A stretch of DNA of 64,000 nt, from contig CM057009.1 in the NCBI GenBank assembly GCA_029891345.1, forward strand, positions 294,148,466 through 294,212,465. Reading direction: 5' to 3'. The translations under genes and the position numbers were made by a program. A model generated the notes under the pieces. That model did no database searches. It worked only from the letters and a program-made list of their open reading frames with translations, and was not told the DNA's origin. Within the stretch, counting starts at the first letter, position 1; every line of letters starts with the position of its first letter. Shown here piece after piece: positions 42,019 to 53,339 of this stretch. The stretch comes from Dryococelus australis. Its lineage: Eukaryota > Arthropoda > Insecta > Phasmatodea > Phasmatidae.

Positions 42019-43096
42019 TTGAACCTAATGTTGAACCCTGTTCTTAACATCCACCAGAAGTTTCAAATGGACAATAATTCATTTGACCAACATTTCAACT
42101 TTGTTTTATTACAATTAGAAAGCAATCTTGGTGCGTTCAAAACAGAAGTAAGAACCCTGACTTCTCTGCTCCCTCCGTCCCGTCCAAAACGAGCAATATT
42201 ATATTTTGGTGAAAAAATTATGAAAATTGTTTTTGCGGCTTTAGATAACAACGACCTGCAAAATGTGGAAAAACTGCTTAATTCTATTGAAGAAAAGCAA
42301 GATAAAATTTCTATCAATTTTGCAAATCATATTATTTTAACTAAGGATTTAGAAGATCGTATTCAAAACACCACAAAGGGAATTCAGAAATTAGCTACAC
42401 ATTACTTGAATAATGTAAAGGTCTTATATTCTATTTTCAACTAAACAATACCTGAATTGTGGGACAAGATTTTGATACTAGGCTTCAGAGTGGATTTGAG
42501 CACTATGTTATTACGTGTAAGTGAAGCTTTGTCTAGTGCTAGGTTGAAACTTTTTGACCTGAAACATGCCATTGAAACTAGTGTACGTGGACTGTTAAGT
42601 TCCACTCTGTTGAATTCCAAGGATTTTATTTCTATACTAAATCAGATACAAGGGCTAATTACCCTTCCCCTACATATGATAGCACCATACCCTTTGGGAA
42701 TATTTTTTTTCTTACTATGGATTCAGTACTGTGCCGGATATAATCTATAATTCTTCTTTGAACGTTGTAGTGAATGTGCCATTAGAAAAAAGGATGTATT
42801 TCACAGTTACAATGTTTCTGCATTTCCTGTTCTTGTTCCAAACATAAATAGATTTTTGTCATTTAATATATCTGACTTTTTGATTGTAAGCCTAGACCGA
42901 AAACATTTTTTCACCTATTTCTGGAAATTAGTTGTATAAGTGTAAAACATATGGCATAGCAATTTGTCCTTCAGACGTCCCATTTTTTATGCCCATGTCG
43001 ATAGTTGTGAATTTAATTTGTTTGTTGGTAAACCCAACCTGAATTTTGTGATAAATTTTTTGTATCCCTTGATTTACCTTTTTTGTAAAAAAAAAA

Positions 43097-43133
<37 letters not shown>

Positions 43134-43640
43134 GTGTTTGCAAATAAATTCCCTACTGATGTAACTTTTTTGTGTAGAACTACCCTAGATTCTCAACCCC
43201 CCTTTACTCTATCCTATCGGGTAGTGGTTTCATCAGTAATGCTTCTCATTGTGACATAGTCAGTCAGTATTGTAAAACTTTTGGACAAGTGAATTCAGCC
43301 ATTCATCTCAATCAGTCTCTTCCTATACTTCATTTCCCAAAACTCATTTCAGATCTCACTTCTTTGCCAATTCCAAAACTACCTGACCTTTCTCCGAATG
43401 ATTCCCTTATCAAAGAACTTGATTACCTTCTTGCATCCCAGCCTCATGTCACTAATTTCTGGGATATCCAGGATCTCCTTCAACCCCACCCATCCCCACC
43501 ACCTGAACATACCAGCATAATGTCTATCAGTTAGTCTACTCTTGTGGTATTTGGTATCGCTTTTGTAACCTTTTATTTTGGTTAAAATCCAAATTTTGTG
43601 CGGTGATGCAGACACCTCAGCATATTCAATTCCCCACACA
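42019..43640 (+). pseudogene. C envelope gene, F-type fusion protein (fossil)
   Basis: The frame at 42019-42444 contains a furin-type site RPKR (42181-42192) followed at once by a hydrophobic fusion-peptide-like segment (AILYFGEKIMKIVFAALD) and a heptad-rich helix (VEKLLNSIEEKQDKISINF). This is the arrangement of gypsy/errantivirus Env and baculovirus F proteins. Further parts (42457-42750 and 43150-43640) include a LISxLPIPKLPDL-type ectodomain tail and a hydrophobic span near 43540-43580 that could be the transmembrane anchor. Such proteins mediate low-pH membrane fusion. The gene is in pieces. Confidence 0.65.
43103..43131. repeat. (CT)n microsatellite
   Basis: About 14 CT dinucleotides follow an A14 run within the envelope region of element C. 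Confidence 0.95.
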
Positions 43641-43654
43641 AGAACATGCTGTAG

Positions 43655-44603
43655 TTATACCCTTCCTTCTCTTGAGGAGGAAGTGTTTTCATGTGGAGTT
43701 GTATTGTATTATAGTTAGTAATATTGTTTTTTTTTTTGCATCCCCTCTTGTCACACCTTTTTCATGTGTATCCTAGTTTCAGGGAAAGTGTGTGTGCCAG
43801 TTGTATTGGTACAGCTTAAATTTTTTGGGTTACTATTAATTTAATAAATTCTTCATTAATTACTTCTTCACCAAAAATGATTGGTTGAGTTAAAATGTGC
43901 TCCAGTTATATTTATTTTATTTGTTTATGGAATTCAAAATGCTAAACTTTGAGAATATATTTTAATTATTTTACTGTTATCCTAGTCTTGTTAACTTGAA
44001 GAGACAAATTATTTGATGTAAAATTAAATAATTTTACTATGTGATATATGTCTATGTTGGTTCCAAAACTATATTTTAATTAATTAATTAATGAGTATAT
44101 AGTATTTGCAAGATGAAAATATAATTCTAATTAAATAATTGTTAGTTATCTCTGTTTAATACACATTTCTAAATATTGTACTACCTACCGATTAGTCACA
44201 CCAGACTGGAGTTCTGAGCATGTGAGATTTCATATATAATCCTGCTCGCGAGGTTACTGCCTCCTTGTTGAACTTAACCATACATCACGTAGTTGTTCTA
44301 CGAATATTTATCTACTTGTCTACATTCTTCTTTCCATGTAATTGGCAATTTCACCCGCCGATAAGGAAAAATTAAACTATTAGTGATTTTTTTTGCTCTT
44401 TCGTGTTATTTTGTGTGTGCCAAGCCGTATTAATTTTTTCTTTTATATATATTGTAGTGGTGCACATGTCGGAGTTTTGTTCTACGATGCAGTAGAATGT
44501 GACCAAAATCCGTCCTAGGATGATTTCTTCAAAGACTTTCTTGGTTTCTTCTTGATTCTCTCCAGCATCAAGTAAAATCCAACAATTTTGTTCGCACGCC
44601 ATG
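43655..44603 (+). other. C 3' region with purine tract and LTR-like AT-rich sequence
   Basis: A purine-rich run TTGAGGAGGAAGTG (about 43672-43685) is followed by 0.65 kb of AT-rich sequence containing AATAAA and ending near TGGCAATTTCACCC (about 44342). That resembles LTR plus primer-binding-site order. No left-hand counterpart was found. A minus-strand frame at 44632-44372 (WILLDAGENQEETKK) is open but unrecognised. Confidence 0.35.
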
Positions 44604-44852
44604 TGCTCCGAGCATACAGATCCCATTAACACGAACTGTTCATAGACTGGTTGAACTAAATTTTAATAATCATTGGCAAATAATTATCATTGTGTTTTTT
44701 TGGGACGATAAAACATGTAACCTACAAAATTAAGAAAAGTTTGTGTACCCTTATGGCTAATACTTGAAAACAGGTACCCGAAGGTGATTTCACTTGCTGT
44801 CTTTCTGAAATAGCACGTTTTGTATTAAAGTAACTTAATTTGAAAAGAAAAG

Positions 44853-44911
<59 letters not shown>

Positions 44912-45230
44912 ACTGAGATTTTGTTATTGTACAATATATTTTTATTAAACTTCTCCTCTTTAAATATAAGTACACTGGTGTGGTTAATATGAATTTAAAA
45001 GTTGTTATATGAGGATAACAAAAGAAAACGACAACAAACCATTTTATTTATAAAATAATATATTTCTACAAATCAGTTTTTTGTAAAGACCGGAGCATGT
45101 TTTTAACTTAAGTTCTGCAAACACTACTACAACAGGAATCTGTATCCACCCTTCCACATGAATCATCCTTGTGTCATGATGAGAGTACCAATCGGTGCTG
45201 GAATCAGCTACACAAGAGTGTTGCATAACA
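44604..45230 (+). repeat. Right terminal repeat of C
   Basis: 627 bp, starting TGCTCCGAGC and ending CATAACA, next to GTAC. It contains an uninterrupted (TA)n run at about 44856-44909 where the left repeat has its palindromic expansion. Confidence 0.85.
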
Positions 45231-45234
45231 GTAC

Positions 45235-46353
45235 TTTTATTTCCTTAAATATTACATTAAAAGTGCTAGTGTGATGACAAATAGTCACGTGCAAGGGAAA
45301 GGACACCCGTGAGAATGATTTCAAAGCCCTAAAGTTATTATTGAGTGTTACTGCAATGTTTTTGTAGTGTACTTCATTCACATGTTATCATCCACACACC
45401 ATCCCACTTGATTTGCAGTGTGTTATGTTTTGTTATTATGCTAGAGAATATTTAAGAGTTTTATTGCAAGTGTTGCATTGTTAAGCATAGTTGTGCGAGT
45501 TAAAGGTAACAGAAAGTAGTTCCACATGGCACACTACAGTGGCAGCCCCGGCGAGTGCACCACGATGGAAAGACAGTAGACATCGAGAACTCAGAGAGGC
45601 TGGTCGCATACTGTTCGATTCTGCACTCGGGTGGCGTTCATCACTTGTACCAGTCATTTTTCATGGCAATAGTCTCATAGTTTAGCAGGAAAATTTTTCG
45701 CAAGCCGCCCGGGACACCACCTTTCGCCTTCTCCAGGTTTGCATCGCCTGGAGGAGTTTAACCTGCAAAAAAGTCACGCACGGGCCTTCACATCATTTTG
45801 CGCTTAACCGCTGCCTACCGGTAAATGTCCGACACATTTCATGTAAAGTGTTACTCTCGAGTCTTGTAAGCAATCGCCTAAATAAACTGCATTACGTGAA
45901 CTGAGTGCTTTTAATTAAGGTAAGCCGCAAGGCATTTCAGGGACGAGTCCTTCTAATTTCCTGCCAACACGCACGTGTGTATTGACTTTCAGCTTTTGCT
46001 TGCAAGTATTACAGTGTAAAGTAGCATAGGCATGTGAATAGTCTAGATAATTCACTTTATAGCATGCGATAGAGTACATCAATCTACAGCACGAGGAGTG
46101 ATGCAGCACAACTGAAGGATAGCTGTCTTTGGTCGTCGGCCACATGACTCTGAGTGAAGAAGAGTCTGCTCTACCACTTCAATGGCACTACGTATGGATA
46201 GTGCCTGGCGCCCGGGTAATAAACCTAATTCCAACCACCTCACATCGATAACCTCACTCCTCAAATTTCTGAATTTCATGATTTTCAATCTGACTGCTGG
46301 ACCACCATCTACTGGCCTAAATTTACTCCTTTCTGAGCAATTGAACACCGTCA
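45235..46353 (+). repeat. 3' LTR of D, second part
   Basis: It resumes the D LTR after element C and ends CACCGTCA, followed by the TTGT duplication. It carries an extra stretch of about 150 bp (45960-46105) not present in the 5' LTR. Confidence 0.85.
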
Positions 46354-47950
46354 TTGTTCAACACAAATATATATATTGTCACTTTGGGTTTATATCCATG
46401 GAAACCCTACCAAATTAATCCCAAAGAAATTGTTACAAAAGAAGGTTAATATGTAATTTATTGCACCCAACAAATTCATCAACAAATGCATAATATTTTA
46501 AAGATTCAAGAAAAATTTTCAAAGAATTTAAATTTTCCTAAAAATGTTCACACTAGTGGCAACAATTACACAATTTAAGAAAAGCCATATCTGGACTCTA
46601 TCATCGAAATTATTATTATAGGCTTCTAACTATGGCGAAAACCATATTTCACATTAAGAACGCAACAAAAATTTCAGCAATAACATATAATAAAATCCAC
46701 ATTGATTATTATTGGCTCTTTGACTAGAGCAAAAACCATTTTTCATATTAATAATACAAAAAAAAAGTGGCAGAAAAAGCACATTATAAAAGCCATCTAA
46801 AATATTACTGGCTGTTTGACTATAGCAAAAGACATCAGTACATAACAACATTTCAATTTAATATTAATATTTAAAAGCATAATCTATAACCTGCTTGGTA
46901 GTGTTTTCTCTTTCTCTGACCATTTAGAGTAGTACAAGGTCATGCATGCAAATATTATAATTGAAATGTTGCATTTAATATTTTTTAAAAGTTCTGACAA
47001 AAACAACGAAATTTGTTGTAAAACAAATTATCAAAATTCGTGAGAAATATTTTTAAAGTTTTTGTAAAATTTGTAAAATTTTAAATTACTTAACTTACAA
47101 TACAGATGGTCCATTGGGGAACAGCCATTCTCCTCGGCTGGCTGCTCCATCGATCTTAAATACAGAAAATATTCAAAATGTTACATTCATGCTTAGCCAA
47201 TAGGAAACTCTCGAAACGTCCAAATGGTTACAGCAAGGGGCTAAAAGTTCTTCCACACCACCGAAACGTCTAGATGGTTATAGTATAGGGCTGAAATTTT
47301 TCCACACCAACGCACTGCTGATCACTTCCAGAAATTTAAACACGCCAATCAGGCCTAGCCAAAAAGGCCAGCCGCATTGATGTCACCTACGATGTTACGA
47401 CTTCAGCACATTCCCCTGAGAAGTTCCACGAGGTGCCGCTTGGGAGTGCTAGGTGCACCCCCACCAGTTTCTTCAGGTCTGCTATCTAGTTGGCTGAGAA
47501 ACTATGATAGTGTCGGACTTGTCTCTGAAGTGGTCCGGCCAGTAATGGAATGGTGGAAGAAAAATCCCTTGCGAGCAACAAAATAGCACAACAAAAATAC
47601 TAGTAAGTGTTGTAAGCTTTCTATGTTTGTGTAATTATTATAGTAGACGTCTGTATTTATGTGAAAACTGATTACTTCATTCGCAAAGATCGGGAAATAG
47701 TTTGGTTAAGTCTGCTGTTTGAATGGGACACAATCCAATCATTGTCTTAATGTCTTTTTATTGCTGTGCAATTTCTAACATGTTACACAAATTGAAAACC
47801 ATAGTTCGATAAAACTATGAATTTTGAGGTACATTTTCCAGTTTCAGTAGCTTCACTTACAGTTCATTACAATCGTGACCAAAGTTCAAAATAAGCAGTA
47901 CATGCTCTCGTGTAGGAAAAGATTACTAAACTGAGACTGCCCGTCTCACC
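46354..47950 (-). other. Right part of element B (probable 5' LTR/leader)
   Basis: This AT-rich stretch lies between the end of D and the point where A1 resumes, so by position it is the upstream part of B. Imperfect internal repeats occur at 46620-46830 (ACTATGGCGAAAACCAT, GACTAGAGCAAAAACCAT and GACTATAGCAAAAGACAT, about 85-100 bases apart) and at 47215-47330 (GAAACGTC(C/T)A(A/G)ATGGTTA twice). No coding frame is supported. Confidence 0.4.
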
Positions 47951-49245
47951 GTGCTGTAGTACAAGCACGGTAAGAATGTCAGTTTTGCCAGGAGAGCAGG
48001 GAAATGTGTGCGCAACAGAATGTAAACAACTGGCGTGTTATGGATGGCCGGATTGAAATGTATTCACCAACTGACTATTTAAAGTGGAGGTTGTATGTAC
48101 CCACGGATGCGAGGGAGCGAGTGATGGCCTATTCAAATAGTGGTAACGTGGCAGGAATACCCCAGTTGTGAACAGATAATAAGAAACATGCACCAGTTTT
48201 TTTTTGGCCAGGAGTAACACATGACACATGCCATTTTATTAAGCACTGCATTACGTGCAACCTCTTCAAGACTAGGCGGTCAAATAGGAGGCAACAACAA
48301 CAGCCCAAGACCACCCAAAAATCATTCTAAACAGTTTGTTTAGACCTTATAGGGCCTTATCCTAGGACAGCAAAAGGAAAGCACATTATAGTGGTGGTAA
48401 CGGACAGTTACTACCGGTAAGCGGAGGCCTACCTTGTAAGCTGCACATGAACAACAAATATCGCACAAGTACTGAATGATGAATTTATCTCCAAATGGGG
48501 TAACCAAAAAACTTGTTGACCGACAATGTGTCGCAGTTTATAGTTTATGCAAGTGGAGAGATTTGTGTGCAAAGTGGGGAGTGAGGCATTTAAAGGCGAC
48601 TAATTACCACCCTAGGGCGAATCCAACAGTAAGGCAGAATCAAGAATTGTAAGTGCAACTCCGCCTATAAGTATGTGAATGACATGCTACTTAGGCTGAC
48701 CACCTGCCCGCAATCCTGTATACACTATGCCGCCGAGTGTATTCTGCTACAGGAAAAATGCCAGTTGATGTCCTGCAACTGCCATGTGAGGTGCAGTCCC
48801 CACAAGTCGAGCGAAGCAGCGAGCCCCCAGGCAGTGATACGCCTCAAGGAAGACGTCAACGACGGCTTCGAGATGTTCGACAGCACCAACAATGGTATAC
48901 GGCAAAATGACTGTCAATTACCACACAGCCGCCACTGCCCGTAAGTCTACGTGCAAGCCCATCTGCAATCCACCACCCACAAAGACTTTCGTGCGAGGTT
49001 TGCGGTGAAGTGGAGTGGGCCGCACCAAGTCCTGGGAAGCCACAGACCATACACCTACATAATCTGGATGGGGAAAAGGAAAGTCCGGGTACATCAGAAC
49101 GACATATGGCTAGCAACGAATCACGTCGGCGAGGAGGTCATGCCCAATGTCCAAACGACCAATGACAGAATGCTCCTGACTAGCTCCCAGAAGTCGGCAG
49201 CAAAGAATCAAGTGGTGAGGCACTTTCTCCGAGAGGACCTCTAGC
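47950..49245 (+). pseudogene. A1 integrase (fossil)
   Basis: The sequence resumes the A-family polyprotein. The zinc-binding region lies near 48030-48270, the core region around the DN-SQF segment near 48515-48545, and the C-terminal domain at 48951-49200 with FAVKWSGPHQVLGSH and VRVHQND, a GPY/F-like module. It matches the A2 integrase throughout. Integrase would insert the element's DNA copy. Many breaks. Confidence 0.75.
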
Positions 49246-49249
49246 AGAT

Positions 49250-50088
49250 CCGCCACTGAGCATGGAGATCGGCGACCCACTACTGGTGAGCCTGGACAGT
49301 GTCGCCGACGACGAGCATCCCAGGGAGGGTGGTGAGGTTGAAGCTGTGGCAGCACCTCCAGCTAGTGATCCACCAAATGGGGTAGAAAGCTCGGGATCGA
49401 ATGGAGCAACCTCGCCTTGCAGGGAGCTTCTGACTGCTGGCCCTGTTGTGGTTGACGGCGCAGCAGAAGTGAGTGCTCCTGTCACTCCATCTGCGCAACT
49501 AATGGTGCCAATACCTCAAGTGTAGCAATCGCAAGGGGATGCCACGATGCACTATGTCGTGATGGCAAGCATGAAAGGGAGAGAAGCCATTTTGACGACA
49601 CCTGCACCAGGTGACTACCCGGGCCCCCCTGCCATAAAGTTGGCAGTGTCAAGATGGCCCATGGATATGAGCACCACAGGAGTAAGGGTGCGCAACTCTG
49701 GCAAACAGCAGGAAAGAGATGAGTCATATAGGTGGTCACATGCATCTGGCCGATGGACCCTAGTGGCTGTCTGTCTGGGTCGCTCCTGGCGATGGCGTGG
49801 TCCAAGGGATAGCATAGTCAGTGAGTCGGCCAGCTCGTTCTGCTCACAAAGAACACACAGAAGAGTGCAGCCTACACCATAGTGCAGCACATGCACGGGC
49901 ACCCCGATGCCTTGTGCTGAAACAAGGCGGAGGCAACAGCATCGACATCGGTCGCCACAGCCATGTGCAGCTCTGCAGGGGCACCAGTACATGCTGCGAC
50001 CCAAGATGCAGGCAAGAAAACACTTTTGCTGCCATTAGTGGAACCAGGCCTGCGAACGGTCTCCGGAGTTAGGAGAGGGAGTGGGGGT
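49250..50088 (+). pseudogene. A1 polyprotein tail after integrase (fossil)
   Basis: Sequence rich in Pro, Ser and Gly that is recognisably shared with A2 (52532-53339 minus), including PGDYPGPPA, GRSWRWR/H and TCCDPRCRQENTF-like segments. It lies between the integrase C-terminal domain and the polypurine tract at about 50066-50088 (AGTTAGGAGAGGGAGTGGGGG). No envelope features (signal, furin site, anchor) are visible, so it is either a long C-terminal extension or an unrelated third frame. Confidence 0.5.
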
Positions 50089-50090
50089 GT

Positions 50091-51371
50091 TGACATGTGC
50101 TGGCGTCTCACGCCTCATAGACCATTCTCCTGAATGTCCACCAAAGCTAACACTACAAGGAAACACACTGTGTAAGTGATGTGTGTACAGTGATGCGGCC
50201 ATGAGCATGGTGCGACGAGCGCAAAGTGCAGGTTAGGGCAACGAATGCAAGGTGCAAGGGAGTGCAGCACCAGGTATGTCAGTACAAATGAAAATAGGGC
50301 CAAATAAAAATGGCTTAATGGCAGGTGCTGTGGAACATTTCTAACGGAATATGTGGGAACTTATGCCCTAGTGAAACACTATTAATATTGAGCCAATAAA
50401 ATAAGTGTTATTAGTTTGCATTTTCATCGCATTTGTTTTCACTGTTCACATCATCCATTGCAAGTGTTATATTTTTTGTTTTAAAACTGGAGATGTCTCT
50501 TCAAATTATTGTATTTTACATTGAACAGGTAAGATATAGTTAACGCAAGCTAAAGTGTTATGTTGTGTACGGTAAGAAATAGTTCCTGCTAGGTGCACTA
50601 AAGCCCACCCGGATGGTCAATGCATCAAGCCGGACAAAGCAGTAGCATCTGAGACTCGTGAGGGCAAGGCTGCATCGTGTGCGCCCATCAGCATTCAACT
50701 TTGCAACCATCCATATTCACTTCAATATACTTTATTTATATCAGAACTGTTTTCATTAGCCACCAAAACGCCTGCACTCTCACCCTGTGGTTTTGCATTG
50801 CCCAGGGGGCTTAAAACTGCCATAAGCATTGTATCACTCTAAGTCGTTTTGTCTGTATACCCCTACTGGCAGACAGAGCCCAGTCCAATGTATAAGATTT
50901 CTCAGGCGGAGAAGGTAATAAACGGCAATGAGATATGTATGGAACAGTAATTCAATGTATTCTTATTTCTCTATCCGCAAGATTCTTAAGGACATGGGCC
51001 CTAGAATATCCGCTCTTTATTATGCAAGTGTTTTAAAAATGTCTTCTCGTCAATATTGTAAGTTAATAGTGTTTTGGGTTGTGGTATGCCGATAGTCTAG
51101 CTGGTAGTACCGGTTAAATATTGCGTAATGTGGCATGGCAAACGCTGAGAGTTTTGCCGAAGGAAAATTCAGTACAAATAATATTCTTAAATTATCTACT
51201 TGAGAAATCAGATAGTGTGGAGATTTTTACACCATGGGTGAACGGCCCGCAGCCAAGAGAACAGAAGAGTCAGCTCTACCAACATTGACTCTGCTAGGAC
51301 AGTGTCTGATGACCTGGGTAACTTCATCAGTGTCTTAATCTCAACCTTGCCACCAGCCAAATTTCCCTTCA
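50091..51371 (+). repeat. 3' LTR of A1
   Basis: Begins TGACATGTGCTGG after the polypurine tract and ends CCCTTCA. CAGGTAAG is at 50526-50533. Its right end abuts, within about seven bases, the truncated 3' LTR of A2 in the opposite orientation. Confidence 0.85.
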
Positions 51372-51377
51372 CCTGCA

Positions 51378-52503
51378 GTGTTAATGTTGGTAGAGCTGAC
51401 TCTTCTGTTTTCGGTCCGCATGGCCGACGACACAGGGCATAGAAATCCACACTGCTCCGCCAATACCTTCCTGTAGATGCTAAAGAGATTTCCTGAATTT
51501 CTCTTCGGCAACCTCTCGGCGAATGCTATGCTTTATTACCTGATATTTACTGGCACTGCCAGATGGCCTATCGGCTGGTCCACACGCCCAAAAGTATGAT
51601 AACATGCAATAGTAATAAAAGACTTTTAACACTTAATGCTTGTATATAAAATGGCACGTATTCTGAGGGCCCGAACCATGAAGAACCTTGCAGTCAGACA
51701 TATGAGAATACATCGAAGTCCTGTTTCACACGTCTCACATGTGGACAATATAGATTATGGTAGTTAGAAACTTCCTTGGGCGATTCAAACCCTCAGGTGT
51801 AGATGGCAGGCATTCCGGCGGCTGAAACAAATGGTTCCGGAGAGATTAAAAGTCTAATGTAGTAAAGATTATTAGTTGCAAAATTAATGCCACCAGACGC
51901 GCACGATGTTACCTTGCCCTCACGAGTCTCAGACGATACTGACATGATTGGCTTGGCATCTTCTCCGCCCAGGGGTGGAAAAGCATGCCAAGCGGGCACT
52001 ATTTTCTACCATCCACAAAACAACTCTCTCACTTGCATAAATAAAAGCTTACCTGCTCAAAATGAAATATAAAAATTTAACAAGTGATTTTAAACTAACA
52101 AATAAAACACAACACCTTTGCAATGCCTAACGTGAACAATGTAAACAAATGAGGTGAAAAATACAAAACACTATAACTCTGCTTTATTGGCTTTAATTTA
52201 AATAAGGCTGATACTAGGGCATAAGTTATTGTACACTACCTTAGGATTGTTCCACAGTACCTGTCTTAAGCCCTTTTTAATTTGGCCCTACTTTCGTTTG
52301 CACCCACGTGCCCAGTGCTGCTCTTACCTGCACCTAACACTCTGTGCACTAACTTGCACTGGCTTGCACTTTACCCTCTTGCTGCACTATATGCATGGGC
52401 GCATTACTCATACGCACTTTGCACTGCATGTGTTGCTTGTAGTGTGGGCTTCGGTGTTAGGCCGGGCGAATGGTCAATGAGGCGGGAGACTCAGCATAGG
52501 TCA
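51378..52503 (-). repeat. 3' LTR of A2 (incomplete at its far end)
   Basis: Minus sense, starting TGACCTATGCTGAG. It matches 59708-58500, including GGGCCAAATTAAAAAGGGC and CTGAGACTCGTGAGGGCAAGG-type blocks. The octamer CAGGTAAG is present in minus sense at 52055-52048. Confidence 0.85.
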
Positions 52504-52531
52504 AATGCCCCCGCCCCCTCCGGAGATCGGT

Positions 52532-53339
52532 TCACAGTCCTGGTGCCACTACTGGCAGCAAAAGTATTTCCTTGCCTACGTCCTGGGTCGCAGCATGTAC
52601 GATAGGCCCTGTTGAGTGGCACATGGCTGTGCGACCGATGTTGATGTAGCTGCCGCCGTCTCGGAGCGCAGGACATCGCGACGCCCCTGCTCGTGATGCA
52701 CGATGCTGTCGGTTGCACTCTCCGACGTGTTCGGCTGGGGCAGAACGAGCCAGCCTAGTCGATGCTGTTGTCACCATCGCTCACGCTTGCTTCTTCTCCG
52801 CTGTCACTGTCACTTGCATGATGCCATCGCCAGGAGCGACCTGGACAGACAGCCGCTAGGGTCCGACGACCAGAGACATTTGACCCCCTAGCCGACTCCT
52901 CTTTTCCTTGCTGCTTGCCAGAGTTGCCCATCCCTTCCCCTATGGTGCTCGTACCCACGGGCTGCCCTGACACTGTCGACGTCATGGCAGGAGGACCTGG
53001 GTAGTCACCTGGTGCAAGTGTCGTCAAAATGTCTCCTCTCTCCTTGATACTTGGCATCACGACGTCGTGCGTTGGAGTGACTGAATATTTGATTTTTATT
53101 ATTTTCTTTCCAAAATTATATTGATGAACCATATGCTATAAATAACTACCTCTCCTGGGTTGCTCGTCGTCGGTGACACCATCCACGCTCACCAGGTTTG
53201 GGTCGCCTATTTCTGCTCGACTAGGCGGATCCTCTAGAGGCTCTCTCTGGAGAGGTGCCTCACCACTTGGTTCCTCGCTGCCGACTTCTAGAAGCTCGAC
53301 AGGAGTGTTTCTGTCATGGGTCGTCCGGACATCGGGCAT
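52532..53339 (-). pseudogene. A2 polyprotein tail after integrase (fossil)
   Basis: Counterpart of the A1 tail: PGDYPGPPAMTS, GRSWRWHHASDSDSGEE and an acidic end, then a Cys/Arg-rich stretch. Conservation between two diverged copies suggests that this part was functional when the elements were active. No membrane segment or furin site is seen. Confidence 0.5.

Larger units (their letters stand above)
35287..45230 (+). mobile_element. Envelope-bearing Gypsy element C (errantivirus-like), inserted in D
   Basis: A 9.9-kb insertion bracketed by the 4-bp duplication GTAC (35283-35286 and 45231-45234), with direct terminal repeats at 35287-36113 and 44604-45230 that start TGCTCCGAGC and end ATAACA. 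Inside, in order, are gag with a CCHC knuckle, protease, RT-RNase H, an integrase remnant and an F-type envelope gene: the layout of insect errantiviruses. A purine-rich run near 43672-43685 followed by LTR-like sequence to about 44350 leaves open whether the outer repeats are this element's own LTRs or those of a host element. It is broken in many places (ten or more), with diverged repeats. Old. Confidence 0.75.
30688..46353 (+). mobile_element. LTR element D, interrupted by element C
   Basis: Two LTRs of more than 1.1 kb (30688-31849 and 35053-35286 continued at 45235-46353) flank about 3.2 kb of interior. The 4-bp target duplication TTGT (30684-30687 and 46354-46357) brackets the whole element. 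TGTCGCCCAAC just inside the 5' LTR (about 31851) looks like a primer-binding site, and GGGGGAAGAGAGGCATT just before 35053 like a polypurine tract. The interior holds gag-leader sequence and Cys-rich segments but no pol, so D is non-autonomous. The LTRs differ by many substitutions and by an extra stretch of about 150 bp in the 3' LTR. Old. Confidence 0.85.
27430..47950 (-). mobile_element. Gypsy element B (minus strand), interrupted by D
   Basis: A second Gypsy family lies in the minus sense inside A1. From 30289 down: gag (MSTATAWLQKL..), a CCHC zinc knuckle (CYLCKRKGHINMRC, about 29272-29231), a retropepsin region (29197-28937), RT entry (28600-28274), the RT thumb/connection (28075-27719) and RNase H to 27436. 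No integrase or 3' LTR follows, so the element is truncated at the A1 junction. Upstream (minus sense) it continues to 30683 and, after element D, from 46354 to about 47950. That last part probably holds the 5' LTR, although this is not proven. Broken and old. Confidence 0.65.
21894..51371 (+). mobile_element. Gypsy element A1, split by a 20.5-kb nest
   Basis: A Ty3/Gypsy element in the plus sense: 5' LTR, leader and gag with a PHD-like Cys cluster, protease, RT and RNase H up to about 27430. Integrase and a tail follow from about 47950, then a polypurine tract and the 3' LTR. Element A2 contains the sequences on both sides of the gap side by side, which shows that the 27430-47950 block was inserted later, with a small loss at the junction. 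The copy is broken many times (well over ten) and its LTRs have clearly diverged, so it is old. Confidence 0.85.

Noticed and set aside
44372-44632. Minus-strand 86-residue frame with WILLDAGENQEETKK
   Set aside because: Looks protein-like but runs across an LTR boundary and has no recognised family. It is mentioned only within the 3' region of element C.
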